Source: Telopea speciosissima (lineage: Eukaryota; Streptophyta; Magnoliopsida; Proteales; Proteaceae). From it: 64,000 nucleotides of DNA. Positions 56,130 through 64,000 of this stretch are shown here, one piece after another. The notes under the pieces were generated by a model, which was not told the DNA's origin, made no database searches, and was given only the letters and a program-made list of their open reading frames with translations. The stretch lies in contig NC_057916.1 in assembly GCF_018873765.1 (NCBI RefSeq), positions 52,206,540 to 52,270,539 on the forward strand, written 5' to 3'. Within the stretch, counting starts at the first letter, position 1. Each line of letters opens with the position of its first letter. The position numbers and the translations under genes are program-made.

Positions 56130-57404
56130 GTAAATCGGGTCTACCAACGGAGAAGAAACGAAGATGAAAGGAACTGTGAAGGTTGCAAGAACACCACCAC
56201 AAAAGCTTGAAGATTTGGGGTTGCAGAGAAACAATGGAACGACTGACGAAGTAAGCAAAGAGTAGATTTTGTTCCAAAAACAAGGAAGTATAAATAAATG
56301 CGAACAAATCTCAACAAGAAGGTTTATATCCAAGGAACAGTGAGATCTGAACGTCTCTTCAATCACCACACAAGGACACACGTGTCAATATCCTGAGAGA
56401 AGCTTCTTTAATAGGTTTCTCACATTAAAGCTAGAGAAGAACCGTTTGATATTCACCTTTTCAGAACGTCCCATTATTAGACACGGCTTCCAAAAGGACA
56501 CTAATGCTTTGCGAGACTTGAGGCACATGCAACTACGGTTGATGAAACGACAAGTCCTTTGAGATGCATCTCAGATGAATAGTCACTTCTTACAATGCAT
56601 TGGTAGTTTGGTACCCGAGCATCGACTCTGTTCCCATTGCTTTGAACAAAAATCTGCTTCTCTATGTGGAAAACAAATTGACATTTGAGCATTAGCTTCT
56701 TCCACCTCCACGATGAACAACAATCCTATGGGTTGTGCGGTTAATAGTTATGCTCAGTGTTTAAAGACAGTCCTCCCTCAACTTAGTTCTAACCTAAGGA
56801 AGGGAGGGGGGGGCAACTGATGTGGACAATTATCTCCACCCAATAGACACTTGACATGTGGCATTATACACAAAGGCGTGACTGAATTACACACGTGATC
56901 AATGAGGATTCTCCCCAAACAGAAACAAATCAACAAAATTGACTTCCGTGATTGACACCTTATCATTTTTCTATATGTCTCGTGCACATCTTCAGAACAC
57001 TACAGAGAAACGGAAAGTCCCCCAAATGAGGGATTCCATCCTTATTAGGACTCTCGTCAATTCAAAGTTATTTGACTATCAAGGGAACTAGACCATTTAA
57101 CCTATAAATACAGTAGAAGGGGCAAGAGATAAAGGATCCTTAATCGGAATACTCAGTTACTCATCTATTTCCCATTATTCTAATTACGAATACTGACTTG
57201 ATCATCGGAGAGTCCCCCCAAAGACTAGCTCCGCCCCTTTACTCTCTGATTTTCAGGCACCAGGATCGCTCGTGAAGAAGAAGACAATTTTTGTCGAAAT
57301 CACAAACTAACCAAAATGAAATGGTTATGGGCATAAGAGTCCGCTAACACTTCGTCCATTAATTGATAATCTCCGTCCAATGCATCCCATGTTTATAGGA
57401 AACG
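56130..57404. other. no gene recognised
   Basis: The minus-strand frame at 56070-56381 has hydrophobic stretches but no family motif and is not supported. A run of G near 56803-56812 and a TATAAATA-like CTATAAATACAG near 57110 (possible promoter or LTR core) are the only notable points. Confidence 0.35.
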
Positions 57405-57570
57405 TTATCGTCTACGGTTCCCTGACTAGTGTGGTTCCCTAGTGCCTCTCACAAGAGGGGGGTAGGACCCACCTGGGACACCTGATCGAACACTCTACCC
57501 GAGTGGGGTCCACCTTCCTCTTGTGAGAGGCACTAGGGAACCGCACCGGTTAGGAAACCGCATACGATAA
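57405..57570. mobile_element. foldback MITE, 166 bp
   Basis: Arms of about 70 bp are inverted copies: the left arm starts TTATCGTCTACGGTTCCC, the right arm ends GGAAACCGCATACGATAA, and both share TTCCCTAGTGCCTCTCACAA. A loop of about 25 bases separates them. No clear target duplication was found, so the superfamily is open. Confidence 0.8.
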
Positions 57571-57996
57571 AAATTTATGTTTATTGATGAAGGGACTAAA
57601 AGATCTTTTTTAAGATGACAAGGGAACGAGGCTCTTAAAGTTGAAGAATTCCCTTATCGGACACTGCTTGTCTGCTTTGGATGAATTTGCCCACTCCGAA
57701 TCCCCCGTATGACCTTATTCATGATTTGACAAGCATGGAGTATGAACGATTCATAATAACAGAGAGAAGAGATTCATCAACTTTAAAAAGCATTTTAGAG
57801 TATCATAACTAGAGAATCTGATTATGTTCCCAGTAATAAATACAAAAACCAAACTCTCAATAGTCCAAACACCATCAAACTATTTTTTTATTTTTATTTA
57901 GCAGGTAGTAACTAGTACCCTTGCGAGATACCCTCTTGTTGATGGTTCTTCTTCGCAGTTCCTACATTGGGAACAAACAGAGAATCCAAGAAATCT
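57571..57996. other. no gene recognised; 3' flank of the host gene
   Basis: AT-rich sequence on the 3' side of the minus-strand gene ending near 57997. It presumably includes its 3' UTR; no polyadenylation signal is claimed. Confidence 0.35.
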
Positions 57997-58148
57997 CTAC
58001 CCCACGGATCCATTCTGTATAAAATCTCTCAGGATTGCCGTCACTGAAGTTGAGTCTGGTGCTTTGTGAATCCCAGCTTTCTTAACCTTTGTTTTGTCAT
58101 CTTGAACGGATTGGGACCATTTATACGTTTCATATACTAAAGATGCCC
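57997..58148 (-). CDS. candidate last exon of the small host gene
   Basis: On the minus strand an acceptor GTGTTTTTAG at 58149 is followed by 50 open codons ending in UAG at 57997. The product reads ASLVYETYKWSQSVQDD, then TKVKKAGIHKAPDS and ILRDFIQNGSVG, a charged soluble tail. The frame requires one leftover base from the preceding exon. I found no consensus GT donor in the right phase there, so its link to the exon at 58430 is unproven. Confidence 0.45.
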
Positions 58149-58299
58149 CTAAAAACACATATCAGAATAAAAATTAAGGTTAAGAATATACAATCAAGAA
58201 AAATTTTCACCAAACAATAGAAAAGAAAAAGAGAGAGAGAAATTTATAAATTCCAAGTTGTGCAAATGTTAATAATCTGATCCACATAAAATGCGTCAC

Positions 58300-58430
58300 C
58301 ACCCATCTCCTAGGATCCCTCTCTAAAACCCTAATTTTTCTGCCGTTCAGTTTATTGTAAACAGAGGCTGCAAGGGTTTTGAGGTCACGGCCGATCACAC
58401 TGTACTGCTGGAAGAAAGGCCCGCCAGTTT
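58300..58430 (-). CDS. candidate middle exon of the small host gene
   Basis: On the minus strand an acceptor CGAATTAG opens a frame that keeps phase with exon 1 and reads GPFFQQYSVIGRDLKTLAASVYNKLN. The 3' limit is uncertain: the frame stays open past 58300, and the only nearby phase-compatible boundary is a non-consensus GC donor after K-L-N. The end given here is approximate. Confidence 0.5.
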
Positions 58431-58931
58431 CTAATTCGAGATCATATTTTGTTTGAAAAACTTTGACTTAAAGCTTCATTGGTTTCTGGGAGCAAAGCTT
58501 GTGATCTGGGAACTAGGATTTTAAAGAGAAACCAGGTGAAGAAAAATATTTCTTGGATTTTCTAGCTTTGACAGGCACAAAGGGTAGCTTGATAGGGTAG
58601 ACCAATCGGCCGGATTTCTATGCGCCATGGGAGATGGGGGTGCTAATGCCGACACAAGTGGTTGCTATGCAGTGAGGCCTCGGTAGTGAGAGAGGGAGGG
58701 GGGAGGAAGAGAGAGAACCAAACTTGAAAAAAAGACCGAGTCTCTCATCAGTCGGACAAAACCAAAACCAGATACTAGGTGAGTCTACATGGTTCTTGAC
58801 CAGGTTTTCCCAATTTTTTACTTGATTCGACCGATTTTCCCGAGTGAAAACCTGTTTTTCCAACAATGCTCTGAAGAACTGTCGCAGAATGGTCATTAGA
58901 GTTGTGTGAGAGAGAGAGAGAAATGAATCAC

Positions 58932-59199
58932 CTGGGATGAGTTTGAGACCCTCTTTGCCGAGGGGACTGTCAAAGATATTGAGGGCGTAGACACCGATCT
59001 TCTGCCGGGCTTCAGGGCCGGGAATGTACTCCGTCAGCTTCTGGGATCCGTTCACTCTAACGACATTATCGATCTTAAGAACGGCGGCACGACCCAAAGA
59101 ATAAGAACTCCGGCATGCGTTGCCAACAGGTTCCGATACATTTGGACAATTTCTCCTCACCTTCTCGGTGACGGAGTTGAAGACATCCGTTAGACCCAT
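58932..59199 (-). CDS. first exon of a small conserved-looking plant gene, function unknown
   Basis: The ATG at 59199 follows a CT- and GA-rich leader. The frame encodes MGLTDVFNSVTEKVRRNCP, then SSYSLGRAAVLKIDNVVRVN, SQKLTEYIPGPEARQKIG and KEGLKLIP, and reaches a canonical donor CCCAG/GTGATT at 58931. The style is that of a small, single-copy plant protein; compact organelle proteins look similar, but I cannot assign a family. There is no transmembrane segment or signal peptide in the exon. The intron is about 500 bases. It is the only likely host gene in the window, and a foldback element lies about 210 bases upstream of its ATG. Confidence 0.65.
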
Positions 59200-59410
59200 C
59201 CCTCTCTCAGTCTCTCTCTCGCTGTCTTTCCGATCAATCGAATGCCGTAAGTAACTTTAATCTCTGATGAGTGAAAAAGAGGAGAAGGTAAAGTGAGGAT
59301 GGGTGTTGAAGCCAAAAACGAGTCATTTTAACAGATAAATTTTTACATAGGAAAGGTTATTTTACATAGGAAAGGTGCAAAAGGTTGACGAGACTGAGAA
59401 AGTGAGCGGG

Positions 59411-59533
59411 GAATCTTCACGTACGTGAGCATGCGTGAATGACTCACAGTCGTTCAGATGAAATTCAATCTATGAGAATATTCCATCTGAACGAATATGA
59501 GTTGTTCACGTATGCTCACATATGTGAAGATTC
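59411..59533. mobile_element. foldback MITE, 123 bp, upstream of the host gene
   Basis: Arms of about 50 bp are inverted copies: GAATCTTCACGTACGTGAGC at the left matches GAATCTTCACATATGTGAGC read from the right, and both continue to TCGTTCAGATG. The loop is about 20 bases. The insertion lies in the presumed promoter region of the minus-strand gene starting at 59199. Confidence 0.8.
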
Positions 59534-60442
59534 ACATTGAAGCCCGGGCCGTACGTCTTTACTTTCCTTGCAAGAAAGAGACATTCAAATTACCCTTATT
59601 TATATTCTAGTTTGTGAAGTCTCTCATATGCTCTCCATTATTTCAAATCAAGAGATATTATTATGCCTTTGGTTATTTCTCTAAAGCTTTAATTCCTCAC
59701 TTTTAATATTAGGGAAGTAGTTTCCTGTCCGGAAGTGTGCCTCCCTTAATATTATGTCCTATTTTGAGGAATTCATGCTTAGGAAAGTTATCTTTCAATC
59801 GAAGTCATTTTAATTTTAGACGCACTGGTGGTGCCGATGCCCGCATTAAAAAGAATCCAAAGACAGGTTTAAAAGCACATACCATGACAAGGGGATTCCA
59901 TCTTTTTTGTAAAGCTCCTTTTAAAACCCGTTTAAAAGCACATACCATTACCTTCACGGGTAGTGCTTTGTTGCTGTATTCTTCTCCTACTCTTATTCCT
60001 CACCTTTCTTTGTGGTGCTCTCTGTTCTTTAATTTCCATGATAGTACTCTTATAGTACTCTTCTTTCAAACTGGCCCTGTCAATGTGGCAATGGATTGTA
60101 TTTAGGTTTTGTCTGATCATGTGTTTTTTGGATTGATTGTTGTAAATCTGTTATGTCACCAGTGCTCATTATAAAAGGTTCTTTTGTTTGTGGTTGATTA
60201 AGTTTGACCTTGATTTCAATTGTTCTCACAGGTTCTGCCACCATCCTTAGTGCCGCTAGGATTCTAAAATTGGAGAAAATTGAACTCTCCCTAGTGCCAA
60301 AAAGCAAGTTCTAAGTCATTGCACTTTCATTTACATTCTAATTAGTAAATGTTGAATTCTCTAAGATTATGAGAGAACCGTCATACTTTTACAGATCATT
60401 ACACTTTCATCTGTGCTAAATGAGTTCTTGCTTTCTGAGTTC
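59534..60442. other. no gene recognised; one possible exon at 60232-60315
   Basis: A direct repeat, GTTTAAAAGCACATACCAT, occurs at 59868 and 59930. After TTCTCACAG at 60231 the plus strand is open for 27 codons (GSATILSAARILKLEKI...) to a stop. This could be a terminal exon, but no upstream partner or family was recognised. Confidence 0.35.
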
Positions 60443-60690
60443 TTGTTAAACTTGCATATACATTTGTTCCTTATAGATGAACAGACTTATGACCACAGTC
60501 ATTCAACAAACCATGCTCTTTCTTAGTTCTTATTTCTGAATTATTCTTGTTAGACTTGCATATGCATTTTTTCCTAATAGATGAACAGACTTATGACAAC
60601 AGTTATTCAACAAACCATGCTCTTTCTAAGTTCTTAATTCTGATTTATTTTTGTTAGACTTGCTAATAGATGAACAAACTTATGACCAAA
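60443..60690. repeat. tandem repeat, about 103 bp period, 2.5 units
   Basis: Two near-identical units start at 60443 and 60546 (TTCTTGTTAGACTTGCATAT, then GATGAACAGACTTATGAC and ATTCAACAAACCATGCTC). A third, shortened unit starts near 60649. Confidence 0.85.
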
Positions 60691-61347
60691 TGCATTTTTT
60701 TTTATGTTAGCTATGTAAGATTTCCATAAGGTGGGCTGGCATAGTCTCACTTTATTTTAACAAAACCAGTTTAGTTGTGTTGATGGGAGCTACCTTAATG
60801 GTATGAGTCCAGTTTCCATGTGTGGACCTAAGGTATTGTTTCCTTAATGGGAAAGAAACCCTAGTTTCTTTGCAGGGTTGGTCCCTACCCTCACCACTAT
60901 AAATAGTTGTCACTGACCCATTAAGTGACTAACCTAAGAAAACCTAAAGTGAAAAGTGGAAGAGGGGAGATCAGACCAACGTTTGTGTGCGACAGAGATC
61001 GTAAAAAGGTATTCGGTTTCGGCTTCCACAACTATGGATCCAGGTACGCCAATCACACCCCTGGTTTTATTTGTATGCTCATTGATCTCCATGAATGTTC
61101 CGCATGAATTATTCTATCAAGCTAAACATAAAAAACTGAAGCCCTATGGAACTCTGAAAGATAAAATATACACCAAGGGAAATTTAAAGTTGCCCAACCA
61201 AAGATTAATGGAGAGAGCCACTATGATACTTGACAGCCTCACCAAGAGAAATATTGGCATAAGTCTATTTTTCTAGATATTATAGTTTGACAATTTAGAT
61301 TTTTTTTGATTGATTGCTCCTTAACTAACATGGATTATGCAATATAT
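60691..61347. other. no gene recognised
   Basis: A CTATAAATAG box near 60897 is followed by leader-like sequence. Open plus-strand frames (60925-61276) have no family motif. It could be LTR or promoter debris. Confidence 0.35.
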
Positions 61348-61419
61348 AAGTCTTTAGCTCAAAAGAAAGAGCACCTGGGTTTGTACCTAGGAGATGATGG
61401 TCTGAGTCCATCAAGACTC
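61348..61419 (+). repeat. tRNA-like SINE-type head, copy 2
   Basis: AAGTCTTTAGCTC, AGAGCACCTGGG, CCTAGGAGATG and TCTGAGTCCATCAAGACTC follow the order of copy 1 with base changes. Downstream, TAGTAGGTTCTTTATT resembles the sequence beside copy 1 (GGTGGGTTCTTTATT), supporting a dispersed repeat longer than the tRNA head. Confidence 0.6.
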
Positions 61420-61734
61420 TCATACATGATTTAGTAGGTTCTTTATTTACTGTTATTGGATTTCTCTTTAAATCTGGGTTCTTGATGATGGTAGTGAGAC
61501 TATTTACATGTACTCCTAGTTTAGTCTCCTTTACTGTGTTATTCAAGAATTCACTCTGTTTTGGGGTCGGTGATCCTATAAATCAGCTATTCACTGTTTC
61601 AGGTATTATGAGTGCACTAAGTTTTGGGTTTTTTTTTTATAGATTTTTCTTTGTACTATTGGTATTATGAGTGCACTAGGGTTTGGTGTCTTGACTTCTG
61701 ATGAAGGATTGTGTGTGTTACTCAAGAATTCACT

Positions 61735-61995
61735 CAATTTTTTAAGGACTATATGGGTATTTCGGTAAATTTCCTGTATAGTGTTTCGCTATAAATCTGT
61801 AGCGAGAGTTCTTTCTCAGTATTGAAAATCTGAGAGAGGTGTGAGGAATGAGCGACTGTAACCCTATTCTCCATTGATAGTGAAACAGATCTCATCTCAC
61901 CGTGGATGTAGGCAACCTTGCCGAACCACGTAAATCTTTGTACGCATTGTGTTATTGTGTTTATGATTTCCATTCTTCTCTGCATCGTGTTAGGT
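61735..61995 (+). mobile_element. LTR 3'-end fragment, copia-like
   Basis: TATAGTGTTTCGCTATAAAT, then GTGGATGTAGGCAACCTTGC and CGAACCACGTAAATC, followed by T-rich sequence, is the arrangement seen at the R-U5 end of many plant copia LTRs. No internal region or matching LTR was found. The limits are approximate. Confidence 0.45.
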
Positions 61996-62134
61996 TTTAC
62001 ACATCAGTCTTTAAAAGTAATCGACACCAACAACAAAAAGAATTTAAAAAATAATAATAATAAAGACAAGGACATTTCAACATTGCATGCTAGATAGCCA
62101 TAGCTGGTAATATCATATCAGTTTAGGAGTATGA

Positions 62135-62202
62135 GTCCTGATGGATTTGAATCATCATACTCTGGAATTCCCAGGTGCTCTACCATTTTGAGCTAAGGGC
62201 TC
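62135..62202 (-). repeat. tRNA-like SINE-type head, copy 3
   Basis: Minus strand GAGCCCTTAGCTCAAAATGG, TAGAGCACCTGGGAATTCC and GATTCAAATCCATCAGGACTC keep the acceptor, D-arm and T-arm patterns of copies 1 and 2, with a B-box-like GATTCAAATCC. Confidence 0.6.
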
Positions 62203-62344
62203 ACCATCCAATCATTAATTGATTGTGATCAAATATGAGGGAAACTAAGTATCAACAAAAAGATAATGAAATGCATGATGGATTTTTAGGAACAAAATGA
62301 ACTAAACTGGTTCAGTTATCCATTGAAGATTATAGATTCTGAGA

Positions 62345-62790
62345 TCAGATGGGCATATTTTAATTCAGTTATCCATTACATTCTTTGGAGCAACACCAAT
62401 GTTTCTATTACCACAAGTAGTTCTCCTACTACTGCTTCCCTTCTTAGAACTCAAGAAAGCTTAGTGGTTCCCATGTATCAGTACCAAGTGAAAGACAATT
62501 TTCTCATGTTTGGAGGTACTGCTGAACCAAGTTGCAGCTCTTCCAATGGAAGTAACAACAACAAGATCAGCTATGGAAAAGAGATTGAATTTGAATATGG
62601 TGATAGTGGTGGTAGTGTTACTGGTGAGCAGCAGTAGCAGCTGATGGGTCTTGGGACATATCTCTTTAATGGGGTTGAAGAAAACCAGAAATTCTTCCTT
62701 GGTAGCAACAATGGAGGTCATCATGGATTTGATGGTTGTACTGAGAAACCAAATGGGTTGTGGGGAGAAGCTCCATTAATTTTTTAACAA
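62345..62790 (+). pseudogene. possible transcription-factor gene fragment (MYB-like C-terminus)
   Basis: The plus frame encodes SSSPTTASLLRTQESLVVP, MYQYQVKDNFLMFGG and KEIEFEYGDSGGSV. A UAG at 62635-62637 interrupts it. The same frame goes on with LMGLGTYLFNGVEENQKFF and CTEKPNGLWGEAP to a stop near 62784. The Ser/Asn-rich, acidic composition and the N-G-L-W-G-E block resemble C-terminal tails of plant R2R3-MYB proteins, but no MYB repeats are present. This is a tentative match by style. It looks like a host gene tail that was copied or left behind. Confidence 0.35.
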
Positions 62791-63479
62791 AATTAGTCCT
62801 CAATATGTCTACCAGACCATGTCAAAAGATTCATAAAAATCAAGGGAAAGTAGTAATCAATTGAAAAAAGTCTTTCTTTTCATTTTAAGCTTAACAACAC
62901 TTTTATTTTCTCTGTCTAAGTTTTTCTTCAACATTGGTAATCTCTTTCCCTACCACTTTTGGTGATTGCATCCAACTCTTGAGCAATGCGACAGTGCCAA
63001 ATGAAAATTTCCACCATGAATTGGTCCTCACTCGCATAAAGGTAAACACAATATACCATTTAGTACCACGAATTGCCAAATGACACTTGAATACTCATAC
63101 TTTTTCAAATGAATAGGTTTTCTCATTCAATAATTGAGTGAGAACTTGATGGATCGTGTAGGATTGTGTTTTCTGCAGATCCACCCATCAATTTGGTTGG
63201 TGAAAAAAGCACTAAAATCAAACAAAACAGATCATCCTTTTACTCTAAGGAATGCGAAGAAATAGAGAAGGAAAAAAACCTAAAAATTTGGCTCTAGTCA
63301 TATCCATAGCTTTATCTAGCTTTAGTGGGTCATGCTCATGAGTAACAAAATTAGTTTACTGTGCAAGAAAACGTAAAGAACCCTAATGAAATAGCAGCAA
63401 AATTCATATTTCAGAGCAGGAAACATGGCATCAAATAAAAATAATAAAGCATCATGAATGAAGAACACCTCATTAGAAT
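62791..63479. other. no gene recognised
   Basis: AT-rich sequence without supported coding frames or repeats. Confidence 0.4.
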
Positions 63480-63964
63480 TCGGCCGAGACGTTCCAAAAG
63501 AAAAAAAAATACTTATAGAAGAGCTCAAGCTGAACCTCTGCGTTTTTGGGAAGAAGACAATGGATGAAGAACACCTCAGTTTTCGGAAGTAGAGGAGAAA
63601 AGCATCCTAAGTTCGGCCGAGATATTCGATCGTGGTGCTCTGAGGTTCTATTCTGCGTTTTTTGGGAAGAAGAAGAGAAGAACGATGGATGCTTGCTTGC
63701 TTGCTCTGCTCTGGTCACATCTTTTGAGCTCCGCCCCACTTCCCTCTCACGGTCTCGATTCTACAACTCGTTTTAGGGCTTTGCTCTGCTCATGAACCTC
63801 TGCGTTTTTGGGTTTAGTTTGACAGTGTTTTGTGGAAGAAGAAGAGAAGAACGATGGATGGAGGAAGAAGAGAAGCTTGTTCCGCTCCCCGTTTTTTGGG
63901 AAAAAGGTGATGGAGAAGCTTGACCTAATCTGCATTTTTTGGGAAGAAGACGATGAATAGCCAA
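63480..63964. repeat. degenerate direct-repeat cluster
   Basis: Blocks of the form CTCTGCGTTTTTGGGAAGAA (63537, 63651, 63800, and near 63890 and 63929 with changes), GAAGAACGATGGATG (63678 and 63848), GATGAAGAACACCTCA (63457 and 63561) and TTCGGCCGAGA (63479 and 63612) recur in mixed order. The open frames on both strands here are by-products of the repetition. Confidence 0.7.
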
Positions 63965-64000
63965 ATCTATTTGGGGATTTTGGGTTTGAATTGTTTAAAC

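Noticed and set aside
56070-56381. Membrane protein gene on the minus strand
   Set aside because: The hydrophobic stretches come from T-rich sequence. There is no family motif, and the frame overlaps a tandem duplication.
60232-60315. Terminal exon encoding GSATILSAARILK
   Set aside because: It has a good acceptor and stop, but I could not find an upstream exon or recognise the family, so it is only noted.
63546-63776. Short gene on the plus strand near the right edge
   Set aside because: The frame consists of the direct repeats described there, and its content changes with each repeat unit.

Overview
The window is plant nuclear DNA, dense in transposable elements, from a flowering plant that I cannot name from sequence alone. 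The evidence is Athila/Tat-type Ty3/gypsy elements with a tRNA-Asp primer site, a plant MuDR-type transposon, a plant-style LINE, an S-domain receptor-kinase gene fragment and one small intron-containing gene. I found no bacterial, organellar or CRISPR features.

Layout. 1-20124: two Athila/Tat-type elements head to tail in the same orientation, apparently sharing the middle LTR (9548-11209). The left one is cut by the window edge and carries a 3.7 kb solo LTR (3670-7343) inside its integrase region. 20125-33419: the 3' tail and 3' LTR of a third relative, split by an 11.4 kb MULE DNA transposon (21644-33037) with 72 bp terminal inverted repeats and a 9 bp target duplication. The MULE holds a multi-exon transposase gene, two solo LTRs with 5 bp target duplications, a tRNA-like SINE-like repeat and a captured fragment of a receptor-kinase gene. 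33420-40902: a Ty1/copia gag fragment, a hAT-like MITE and a large solo LTR. 40903-54178: a LINE on the minus strand, split by a complete 10.9 kb LTR retrotransposon (41974-52898, minus strand) that shows no gag or pol but has a predicted spliced gene on the opposite strand. 54185-64000: retroelement and MULE-related debris, two foldback elements, several tandem repeats, one probable host gene on the minus strand (57997-59199), SINE-like repeats and a possible transcription-factor gene fragment.

Nesting gives relative ages. The third Athila-type LTR predates the MULE, and the MULE predates its two solo LTRs. The LINE predates the LTR element that splits it. The most unusual item is the 41974-52898 element. 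Its two LTRs and its interior carry arrays of a degenerate hairpin-forming repeat, and the interior copy lies just upstream of the predicted antisense gene.

All coordinates come from reading by eye. Domain limits inside fossil elements are approximate, and no database search was run.
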